A stretch of 64,000 bases of DNA from Symsagittifera roscoffensis. Its lineage: Eukaryota; Xenacoelomorpha; Acoela; Convolutidae. Positions within the stretch are counted from its first letter, which is position 1. Each line of letters begins with the position of its first letter. The stretch spans positions 11,516,517-11,580,516 of the forward strand of contig NC_087066.1 in NCBI RefSeq assembly GCF_963678635.1, written 5' to 3'. Shown piece by piece: positions 36,401-46,588 of the stretch. Under the pieces are notes generated by a model, which was given only the letters and a program-made list of their open reading frames with translations, ran no database searches and was not told the DNA's origin. The position numbers and the translations under genes were made by a program.

Positions 36401-39400
36401 AAAAACTCCAAGACCTAAATAAGCGTAGTCACTACGTTCATTACTCTAAAAAAATTTCAAATCTCCCTCAAAACTATAACAATAAAACATTTTTTGCTCA
36501 TAAAAGTTCTCAAAATAGGCCGCTAAGCCGATACAATATCAACCGAAACCTCTTGAGTGAACAAAGAGAAAAAAAACGAAAAAAAAAAACGATTTACAGA
36601 AATCGAAGTTAGTAAATTTACAACCAACATAAAAACAAACTTCGAGTAGAACGGGCATTTAAACTGCATATATGCTCAAAAAAACTCGTTGGTAAAATTA
36701 CGAAAGTACAGTCTTGAAGATGACTAAACTTGCGATGACAAAGTTGTTTACGGGCACAAATCCAGTACGAGCTCAAACCATGACAAATGGAATTAACTGA
36801 CTTCAATTACCTCAGCGAAAAATACAAAAACAGCTATTTAAAAAAAAATACATTCGGTGCTGCAGAAGCGCTAAATTAAGCTTAAAACATCTGTATACGT
36901 TTAAACATTTAAAGAATGATTGAAAACTTATAAATGCTTATATTTGATTAAAAACAAGAAAATGCATTGAATTGATTGATATTCTAAAATTCAAAAACCA
37001 AATCTGTGTCGGAAAAAAATGAAGATTTTGATTTCTAGTCCAAATTAGATCAAAATAAGCAAGCGAGTGAAAGAATGAGGTTTCAGCAGAAGAAAACTAG
37101 TTTTTGAAGTTTAATTTCACGTTTCCCAAGCACCATAAGTTCAAAATTTCCATTTACAAAACAGTTTCATTTTGATAATCTTTTTGTTTAAGCTATTTAC
37201 TTGTGCAGCATGAATTTTCGTTTAAAAAATTCACACAGAGGCGAAGTGGAGCTTCACTTAACTTGCAAAACAACATAAACTTAAGCAAACTTCAAAAAAA
37301 ATTGCTATACAGAAAACTTGGCACCACTTGCGATACACTATAAACAAACAAACTTCAAAAAAAAAAGGTTGAAAAAAACCTAGGTTGACCAAAATTTTCG
37401 TATATCTCGATATAAAACATCAAGTGGCCAGCTAAAGTTGTACGTACGGGTTAGATGTTTTGAAAATTTTTATAATGATGCGGGATGAAATGGGCAATTT
37501 CAAAAATTGGACTTGGCCCAAAAACTTTTCTCTTCTAAAATAAGTCAGAATAGGATATTTTATAGAGATTGGAATTTTTTCATTACTCATTAAACTTTTC
37601 TCACACAGAAGCGAAGCTGTGCTTCCCAAACACTAGGGAGACAACGACAAAAAGCAGCTCTATAATGTGCAATAAAAAAGCAGAAATTAGCCTCGAATTA
37701 GTGAAAATTCGGCTACGTCTCGGATTCGATTACCAAACTCACGCCTTAACCTAGCCAGGGACGCTTTATAAATCACAAACACTAGCCACAAATAAACCCG
37801 AGAACAGAATCTATGAAACTTCTAATGCTACAGATCGTGCTTATAGCAAAAGTGCCACCAAATAAGTGAACACTTTTAATGAAAACTTTTATTTCCTAAT
37901 TAGGTTAGAAAAAAACGAAGGTTCGTGCTAATGCACTAACGCTCGCAAGCTCCCTGGTGTAATTAGAAACTTAAGAGTCTCAACTTCTGCAGGAAAAATT
38001 CTCGCACCCAATTTTTTCGATTGAACACATCTCAAATATGATAGGAGACAAGTTTTTAAGACAAGTCAAAAAGTTTCTAAAAAACTGTAACAGTTTCAAA
38101 AATTCACTTTTTCGAAGGCCAACATTTTTATAAACAAAAATGGGCTAGCGAATTTTACAAATCAGGCTTTGAACAACCTGTTGTTCCGACCAAAGCCTTG
38201 ATATCAGATTTGACAGGATAGTTAAAGAGAAAACACAAAAAAGTTCCCAAAAACGGTTAACAAATCAAAAATGTGACTTTTCCGAGAATCATAGCTTTTT
38301 GTCAAAAAAATTTGGGCGTAGCCGCTTATGCAGAAGAGATTCACGCAAATATTAATTTCGATTGAACCCAAAAACTCAGATTTGGGTGAATAGTTTTCGA
38401 GAAAAGTCGAAGTTTCAAAAAACCGTTTAAAAGAATTGAGTTTTTTGAGGTCCATAATTTTTGTGTTAAGTTTTGTTAGTTTTGTTGTTCAATTACGCAG
38501 AGGAGCTTGTTACAATTCGTTTTATCCATTGAGCCAAAACTCAGGGTCGTTTTTGAGAAAACGAAAACCATCCATGGGTCAAATATCCCCCACTGACTTT
38601 TTCGAAGGCTGTAGACAGTGGAGTAAAAATTAAAGAGATGAGGGGATTATGCAGGCTACCGGGGAGTAGGCGGTATTTCCATTAAAATCCCGCTTTTGAA
38701 AATCCATTAAAAATTCTGAGAAACTGAAACTTTTGCAAAAAGTGAAAAAAAAATCCGAAGCGTCTCAAAACATAAAAAAATGTAAAACCCAATTCCATAC
38801 ATTTTCATGAAACCTGTTTTTATCAAACAAGAATTCTAAGCCAACATGCCAAGCAAGACATTTGATTTTTTACATTAGCAACGAAACAAAGCTAATGAAG
38901 AGGAAACAAAGCCGACAATCATTCAGCAGGCGCAAATTATCCGAAAAAAGGATTTAACAAAAAATTTGCAAGTTTCAAGCCCTTTCCTACAATGAAAGTT
39001 GCAATGGAAGTTCAACTAAGCCGAAAAACTTGAGCAGAATAAAGTCCGACGGAAAAAAAACTTCAATTGGATACATACTGAAAGAAACAAAACCCGGCCG
39101 GGACTCAATTCCAAAACCTCAGGATGGAAAGCAAGGCATTACTTCTAGGCCAAGTCGGAATGAACCTAGAAATTATTTAGATTCAATTATAGAGCAAGGT
39201 AACAATGTGTAAGAAAAGTTGTTTACGGGAAAAAAAAGTATAGTTAGCGATTACAAGACACTTGCTCTCGCAAGTGCAATGAAACAAAAACTACGAAAAC
39301 AGTTCCTGATCACTTTTTTGTGTTAAGGTAAAAATTGGAAGTAGGAAAGGTGTAGTTGCTTAATGCAGCTCACAATTTCACCAAAATTTTGCTCTAAAAT

Positions 39401-42400
39401 GTAAGACTTCAGTTGTAAAAGTAGACCAACACGCTCGTAAGCTGACTTAGTCGTGATTCAATCAATTAAGTTTCCACATAAATTAGTGTTGAGAAAACCG
39501 GTTTGAAATTTTAGCTATTTAGACCAAATTAGTGACAAGTTACTCTTTGTATTGATTAATTACTGGTAGAATTACTGGCATTTTGTGATTTTAAGATAAT
39601 AAAGACTTTGGAAATTTGCTTCGTCTACGTAAGCTTTTAGCCAGAAAAAAATGATAGAAAATTTTTTTTAACTGGTCGGACGGAAACTTCTGTGCCAGTT
39701 GCACAGCAACCGGCTATTCATGTTAAACTCATTTTTGAAAAATATTTCTCACTTAAATGTTTCTCAAAAAATATTTCTCACAAGCTGTTGACAGGTTATG
39801 TGACCATGTACATGGACGACATGTGTTGGCTGGGGAATTGGGGAATGGTAAAAACTATGAGATCATACCTGGACATTGCATACCTGGACAAAGACAAGGA
39901 GGGATTGAGAAAAGACCTGGACAGCCAGCTCCAGGTACACAGTGATAGTGATGCGCATTTACAAGGATGTCAATGGTGATTTTTCTTTCCTAAGATTACC
40001 AATATGTTAATCAGGCTGGCTTTTCAAAAAAAATCTAGATTTTCTTTCACTAAAATTATTCTCATCCAATCAGGTTCCAGCATTATTGACCAACTTTTAA
40101 AGGCAAAATATCAGTTTGGACCATAAACAGAAAATATGAATATGTTATATTTTAATTTTAAAAAAGCCAGAAATTGCCGAAATTGATTTTTAAACTCCAA
40201 TTTTGATACCTTAAATTGGAAATAGCTAAAAACTGAGTTCTTTTTGATAAAATGCACACCATATTAGGTTCACAGTGTCGATTCGCGGGGAGTGACTGAT
40301 GCTAGCTGCAGGTTTCTGTGGAGGGGTAAGTGCCCTAAACACTAATTAAGAGTCGATGAAAATAGTGAAGACTCTTAAGTATGTCGTAATTTTTTTGTTT
40401 TGTTTTCAGGAAAAGACGCTCAATTCGTTCACGCTCAATTTTGAAATTTCACGTTTTGTTCACGCTCAATTCTATTTTTCGCGGTTTCAGGTTTGATTTC
40501 TTTTTCAATTCAATTCCCTTGGTAAAACAAAGGCAAACTCAATTCAATTCAATGCCTTTGGTAGAATAAAGGCAAACTCCACTATCTAACAGCAAAAGGA
40601 TAAAACAGTCACGAAAAACGTGATCGCCTTCTATTTTTGGAAATGGATGTCAGCGGATTTCTTAGCGGGATAAGAACTTCTCCTATTGATCCAGTTTTCT
40701 CAACAAAAAAGTGTCAATCATAAATTGTTCTTGAAATTCAAAGAACTGTATGACCATATATTTTTTATTTTGAAAGTTGAAGTTTTTTTGTTTCCTTGCC
40801 CTCGTTGACTCTTCTCCAACTGTCTGTTGGTTATGTTTATGACCAAGGACCAAGGAGAAATAAGGTTATGTTAGTCAGTCCGAATTCAGCATTTTACACA
40901 GAGGCGAAGCAGAGCTTTGCAACATTTCTAGCACACCGCAAGCATGACATTGCAAACTAGAGAAGGAGACAAAAACCACTAATAACAAAAACAAAATGAA
41001 AAAAATGAAAACGAAAAAAAAAGTTACATCTACAAAGATTTATTGTTGGCTTCAACTGATGTCCAATTTCATGAATATACAGTCGAAAATAGTTTTCACC
41101 AGCGTTAAATGAATATTCAATTTTGTTTTCAGAGCGGCTGCTAAACCAAAAGTACTTAGGTAGACACCCGTTCAGCCAAAAACAGAATTGCTATAACATT
41201 AATGCTGTCATAAAAAAAACTTAGAGCGAACAAGTTTTCAAAGTCGAAGACGCCCACCCCCTTTGACAACTGACCCTCGTCGAACGTAGAAAAGCATAAA
41301 ACTCTTATATACTTCTTAAATGACGGGATATAATACGCTTAAGGCAATATAAAACAAGGATAGCCGGTTACTGTGCAAGTAGCACAGCATGTTCCGACCA
41401 TAGTACAAAAAAAGTTAAGAATTTACTTTTTTTTGTGTTAAAACTAAGGTTTTTTTTTTCTGCGTGATGAAAAGATCTGAAAAAAAATTGAAGTTAGAAA
41501 TATTCGACAATCATAATAAGATATGCAAATTTGACAACACTTGTAGAAAAATGTTTAAAATACATATATCAAAAATTTAAAAAACTTTTCAATGTACCTT
41601 GCAGATTTTTTTTGAATTTTTGAAGTGTTTAATTCACAAATGACGCTGAAAAATTGAATAAAATTTTAATTGAGTAAAACTAAGTTTTCACGACCTAAAA
41701 AAAGGAAAAATAAGCTATTGTAAGCCTGCTCGCTCGCATTACTCCTCGAATCCAGACTAAAACTCAAAAATTGTAAACCTGTTTTTCTCGATAATGAGAC
41801 AATTATTAGGTATAAATCTATGGACAACTTTTAAATATGAAATATGCAAATTTGACACTTGTAGAAAAATGTTTAAAAGACATATATCAAAAATTCAAAA
41901 AACTTTTCAATGTACCTTGCAGATTTTTTTTTGAATTTTTGAAGTGTTTAATACACAAATGACGCTGAAAAATTGAACACAATTTCAATTGAGTAAAACT
42001 AAGTTTCCACGACCTAAGTAAGGAAAAATAGGCTATTGTAAGCCTGCTCGCTCGCATTATTACTCGAATCCAGACTAAAACTCAAAAATTGTAAACCTGT
42101 TTTTCTCGATAATGAGACAACTATTAGGTATAAATCTTTTGACTCAAATTATGGTACCTGATTTTGCATGTAAAAAAAACTAAAACAACCGCTTACAAAG
42201 TTCCTCCCCATTTTTCAAATGGTCGGAACAATGAGGATAATCCAGTTGTGAAAAAATAATTTTAAAAAAATTACTCAAAATCAGAATTGGTAAATTTACA
42301 ATCTACAGAACAAATTTCAATTACAGCAGAAACATTCCAGTGAATTCTTACCACATTAAGTCAAGTGGGAATAGGCCTGGATATTTTTGAGGTTCCGTAT

Positions 42401-45400
42401 TAACGCAAGATCAATTTCTTACAGAATTGTGAGAAGAGTTGTTTACGGGGAAAAAGTCTAGTTTACGATTGCAAGTGAATAACTTGAAAAGTGGGAAGCA
42501 TAAAAACTAGTATGTTTCAACTAACAGTTTCAAGCTTAAAATTTTTCAAAATCAGAACTTTTACGACTCATCTCTCATGAAACAGGCAAAAGCATTTTAA
42601 AAACTCTCTTGAAACTACGCAAGTTCACTAAGCCGATATAATATTAGCCGAATCAATAAACTTATTGAAAATTAGAGTTGGTTAATTTACAAAATACAGA
42701 ACAACTTTCAATTTTTGTAAAAATTGCTTGAATAGAAAAAAAAGAAACCCAAGCTTTGGAAAAACTTTGCTCGGAAAGCGCACCAAATAATATATATATA
42801 TTACTCGAATCCAGACTAAAACTCAAAAATTTTATATATTATTGCATTTGGATCATCGATATTTTTAAATTACTTACCGTAAAATGCAAACATCGCCATA
42901 CATTTTCATGTTAGAAACGTGTCAAGGAACAAGGAACAAAAAAAAATGAATTTGAAAAAAAATAATTTGCGAATTGTAATATAAATATCACGCGAGAATT
43001 CCAATAATAATTTATTATTGACAATTTCTCGGTAAAACTGACCCAATTTGGAAACAAAAACTATTAATAGGCTCAAAGGCTGGCATGCTCAATTTCTTAA
43101 AAGTTAATCAAAACTATTTTTTAGTTCATATGAGGTAGTAATTAATGTTTTCATATATATTTAATGAAGAAATGATTTTTTTCGGATTTGTGGTTTTCGT
43201 CCTTAATTTCTGTCCGCGCATTTTCCGTTTTTTTTTTCATTCAAATGCAATAATATATATCTTATTGCATTTGGATGAAAAAAAAACGGAAAATGCGCGG
43301 ACAGAAATTAAGGACGAAAACCACAAATCCGAAAAAAATCATTTCTTCATTAAATATATATGAAAACATTAATTACTACCTCATATGAACTAAAAAATAG
43401 TCTTGATTAACTTTTAAGAAATTGAGCATGCCAGCCTTTGAGCATGTCACCAGAATTGAGCTAGTCAGCAGATTTGAGCACGTCAGCAGAATTTGTACGA
43501 AAAATTATTTACGGGAAAAAAAACTACTTTGCCGATTACAAGTCACTTGCTCTCGCAAGTGAAAGCAAAATCCAATCAAAAGCCAAATGGCCGAAGGCAT
43601 GTGATTGACTGAAAAATTACTGCGGTTCAATTTTCTGCCACAGGAATAGCGCGCGCCTGTTTCTAGCTATTACTCTTCTTCTGCTCCTTTTATAAATAAT
43701 CAATACTTTTTTGTTCCTACCTGTCACACTTGTGGCGCCCTTACGTTGCCAATGGGAAGTTGGGTTGAGGATGAGCAGGAGGAGCGAAAGCTCCCTTGAA
43801 TGATTAAACCCCAATATAGTATTCAATACAATCTGAAAATATTAATCGGATCTATATCTCGTTTACTTCTGAGGGTGGGGAGTCCATAATGTTTGAAATT
43901 TTTTTTAGCCAGTCTAAATTCAATGCTCAGCATTTCGAAAGAAGCTAGCGTACGAAGAAAGAGTCAATCAGTTTCGAACAGGTTAAAAGAAGTCAATTAG
44001 TTGAAAATTTCAGAAATTCTTTCAGACATTAATATATTAGAAAAGCCCCCTTCAGAAGATTAGCAATGTATACAAGGTGCCTAATGTATCATCTATCATC
44101 AAAAAAGCAAACTAGTAGGTACAAGTTGAACAAAACCAGCTTGTTATGCCGTTCTTAGCGATTACTCTTAACGCTATCATCGATATTTTTAAATTATTTA
44201 CCGTAAAATTCAAACATAGCCATACATTTTCATCTTAGAAACGTGTCAATGAACAAGGAACAAAAAAAACTGAGTTTGAAAAAAATAATTTGCGAATTTG
44301 GAATAAAAATATCACGCGAGAACTCCAATAATGTTTTATTATTGACAATTTCTCGGTAAAACTGACCCAATTTGAAAAAAAAACTATTAATAGACTAGTT
44401 TTATTCCGCTGCGAAATCGACAAATGAAAATCCACTTTTCAAACTAAAGGTAATTCACATTTTTTCTGCAAAAAAGACCGAAAAAGTATTCCTTTGGTTC
44501 ATTAACACTTAATTAAGAGAAACTCACGTTTTTCTGAAACTCACGGTTTTTCAGTTCAGATATCAAGAGGAGTTTGCTAAATAAAGCTTTCAAAGCTGAA
44601 AAATTTAAACCGGCTTCGAAATTTGCTTTATTCTAATCTCCTCGAAAGCTTAACTTATATTATTTCAGTAACAGCTGTGAATTTTTTTCAGTCGGACACA
44701 GAAGTCATCCGTTCAGTTCGGTTAACATCTGTTTGAACGGCCGAAACCAAATCGACTACTTTCTTGAGTACCTCTTCGAATATGAAACGACTCTGCACGA
44801 CTCAAAAACGCCTTACATTCACTACTTCGAAAACGACGTCGCTCACGAAAAATCCTCCCAACGAATCAAAACTATGGATGCTCCTTTGGCTAACTACCTT
44901 CGACAAACTGTCGAACAAAAAAGAAATTCAGTCGTATTTGTTTTCGCCGACCATGGAACGACTCGATCGAGACCCCGAGGAAAAACAATCCTGGGTTATG
45001 ACCAAGTTATCAATCCTGCTATGTTTATGCTTATACCGCCGTCACTTCAGAAACAAATGAGTTCAGGGTCTTTCGAAAAGTTAATAGCAGCTCAGAAAAA
45101 ACTACAAACACTTTCCGATTTCCGAGAATTAATTCATTGTATTTTGCACCAAAATTTTTCAAGCTCGAACTGCTCTTTTTTGGCCTCTCCCCTCGAACAC
45201 TCTAGAAGTTGCAATGACGTAGAGCTTCATGATAACAGTGCTAAATGTATTTGCGACAATGTGCAAGATTCTAGACTAAGGGATCCGGATTTAAAATTGG
45301 AGTTGTCCCGCAAGAGCCAAAAATACTTCAGAAGAATGCTCCGAAAAACGAGAGAGCTGCAAACTTGCAGGTCAAATTTGTATTTGACGCTGCAGGCAGA

Positions 45401-46588
45401 AAGCACAAAAATAATACAAGGGGTGAGTTTTTTTGGAAGACAGATAAACAAATTGAATTTTAATAAGGATAGCCTGTTGCTATGCAAGTAGCACAGAATG
45501 TTCCGTCCACATTCAAAAAAAATCTACAAAAAGGTTTTCCTTTTTTATTCAAATTAATCTCGTTTTCAGTGCGTGGTGTGATAAGAGAACTATAAAAACG
45601 CGTAGAAAACTAATAAACTAGGCACAGTCGACAGCATTTGTCTTCAAAAATGAATGACCAACAAAAAAATTGTAAAAATTTTTACCAAAACGTTTATTGC
45701 CAAGGAAGCGCCAAAGGAAACTTCCGAAGCTAGTAAAATCAGGTTTTTCTAGCCTAACATCATAAATAAAATTTGATTTTTTATCTAACGAACGTTACTC
45801 GATCGCTTTACTCAAAAACTGAACGAAAACCCAAAAAACGTTGACCAGTTTTTCTCATGATATTTTTGAAAAATTTTAAAACTCATTCGAATCACGACTG
45901 AAAGAGCTATAACTTGCTATTTCACTCGACCCATTCCAATGATTTTTGTGGTGCCTGATTTTGCGTGGAAAACAAAAAAGAAAATAAAACACCCCAATCC
46001 AATGGTCGGAACAAAACCTGTGAAAACTCTTGTCGAGTTTCATCAACGGCGACAAAGCTTTAAATGCTGAAATAGAATCAATAAGACATAGTGAACTTGA
46101 ACGACGCATTAACTTGAACTGATTCACAAAACAGAAATACCATGATTATTTCATCTGAAAGTTAGTCATCTAATAGCTCGAAAATCTTTCAACTTTTACC
46201 CAATTTGAACATCACCAGATTTAGTCCTCATTTTTTTCAATTTCACCAAAAACGCTTTCAGAGCACACTTTATTTTCTTTATATTTTGAAATCAGTAGAA
46301 AAATAAAAACCAGTTAAGAAAGGTTTGACTGGTTTTTTAAAGCTCGAAATTGAATTTCAGGAAGAAAGAGTGGAGGCTCGTGGCGTGTTCCATATTGCCA
46401 ACGAAAGTCAAAATGTACTATACATATCCCAATTGGCCATACTTTACATGTATGACTCACGCAGAGGGTCACTCAGGGTGAAAAGCAGACTCATATACTT
46501 TGAACAGTTCGACCCAGTTGAGAAAGAATACAGTCGGTGCTCACAGAATATGACACGCAATGAGCTACTCAAGTGTTTCTGCTTTTAA
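33407..46588 (+). CDS. DUF229-family membrane hydrolase/transferase-like protein, seven exons
   Basis: Exons: 33407-33629, 34148-34374, 34673-35135, 35406-35573, 39795-39934 (or to 39941), 44692-45422 and 46361-46588; about 728 residues. The N-terminus has one hydrophobic anchor (VFKLFCLCCLICLW), suggesting a type II membrane protein. Family landmarks appear in order. ISITLLMLDSVSRPSF is the metal-binding Asp and putative Ser nucleophile, and FKSRGYVTMYMDDM spans the exon 4/5 junction. ICLNGRNQIDYF, NDVAHEKSSQR, VFADHGT (metal-binding Asp-His) and a Cys-rich tail ending KCFCF follow. DUF229 proteins have an alkaline-phosphatase/sulfatase-like fold, with substrate mostly unknown. Phases fit at exons 2-3, 3-4, 4-5 and 6-7. 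Two junctions are uncertain. At exon 1 the strong GTAAGT at 33634 would give an in-frame TAG, so a weaker GTTAGT at 33630 is used. Exon 5 must end in phase 1 (donor after 39941) to join exon 6, unless a small exon is missed. Introns 4 and 5 are full of repeats. Confidence 0.85.
35700..35890. mobile_element. GGATTCC-family MITE, compact copy in DUF229 intron 4
   Basis: The ends are ATTATGACGCCAAACTGTG on the left and CTGTTTGGCCTCGTAACG on the right, diverged inverted repeats. The interior shares ACGGATTCCGCAACAAA, CGCTCTCTTTG and AAGACTTGTCTCTGGAT with the copy at 58503-58704. It is inserted within a SINE-B-like sequence (a CACCACTTGCGAT block lies just to its left). Confidence 0.75.
37230..37400 (-). 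mobile_element. SINE-B end fragment(s)
   Basis: TCACACAGAGGCGAAGTGGAGCTTC near 37230 and GGCACCACTTGCGATACAC near 37320 are two copies of the family terminal block in tandem. They lie inside DUF229 intron 4. Confidence 0.5.
37602..37962 (-). mobile_element. SINE-A, tRNA-derived repeat, copy 3
   Basis: It starts CACACAGAAGCGAAGCTGTGCT. The minus-strand tRNA-like part has CCTGGCTAGGTTAAGGCGTG and the B-box-like ATCGAATCCGAGACG (the anticodon arm is partly lost). It ends near CGCTCGCAAGCTCCCTGGTG. It lies in intron 4 of the DUF229 gene, antisense to it. Confidence 0.75.
39215..39280 (-). mobile_element. SINE-B right-end block
   Basis: GTTGTTTACGGGAAAAAA followed by CACTTGCTCTCGCAAGTG, a perfect 8-bp inverted pair around a 2-base centre, is seen also at about 43505-43560 and 59612-59674. 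A degenerate tRNA-like segment (CGGGACTCAATTCC) lies just upstream near 39098. Confidence 0.55.
41349..42235 (+). mobile_element. GTTCCG element with internal tandem duplication
   Basis: The left end is ACAAGGATAGCCGGTTACTG, then the stem-loop CTGTGCAAGTAGCACAG, then CATGTTCCGACCA. The right end is AAATGGTCGGAACAA. A segment with ATATGCAAATTTGACA, CCTTGCAGATTTTTTTT and CTGCTCGCTCGCATTA occurs twice, 321 bp apart (from 41521 and 41842), which explains the extra length over the usual roughly 560 bp. It lies in intron 5 of the DUF229 gene, same strand. Confidence 0.75.
42845..43075. repeat. Direct repeat, left copy (partner at 44170-44395)
   Basis: Both copies share ATCGATATTTTTAAATTA, CATACATTTTCAT.TTAGAAAC, TATCACGCGAGAA.TCCAATAA and TTTCTCGGTAAAACTGACCC. 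They are diverged by scattered substitutions. The two copies bracket the 43071-43443 fold-back and about 0.7 kb more. Confidence 0.85.
43071..43443. repeat. Near-perfect 183-bp fold-back (inverted repeat)
   Basis: The left arm is 43071-43253, the spacer is 8 bases (TATATATC) and the right arm is 43262-43443. Over the whole arm I count two substitutions (one near AATCAA(A/G)ACT, one near TCAT(T/C)CAAATG) and one homopolymer difference (10 against 9 bases). The axis is near GCAATAA/TTATTGC. It lies in intron 5 of the DUF229 gene, so the pre-mRNA would form a long double-stranded hairpin. A 72-codon open frame across it is an artefact of the symmetry. Confidence 0.95.
44170..44395. repeat. Direct repeat, right copy (partner at 42845-43075)
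   Basis: The same order of blocks as the left copy ends at AAACTATTAATAGAC. In the left copy the sequence passes from AACTATTAATAG straight into the fold-back arm. So the fold-back begins at the edge of this repeat. Confidence 0.85.
45458..46013 (+). mobile_element. GTTCCG element in DUF229 intron 6
   Basis: It starts AAGGATAGCCTGTTGCT, has the ATGCAAGTAGCACAG stem-loop remnant and AATGTTCCGTCCA, and ends CCAATGGTCGGAACAAA. The element makes up more than half of the 938-bp intron between exons 6 and 7, starting only 35 bases after the GTGAGT donor. Confidence 0.8.

Noticed and set aside
39692-39979. Whole 95-codon frame as a separate gene
   Set aside because: Only 39795 to about 39941 is exon-like: a TTGACAG acceptor precedes GYVT, and the upstream part overlaps a GTTCCG element fragment.
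43145-43363. 72-codon open frame
   Set aside because: It spans the axis of the fold-back; its openness follows from the symmetry and A/T-rich content.
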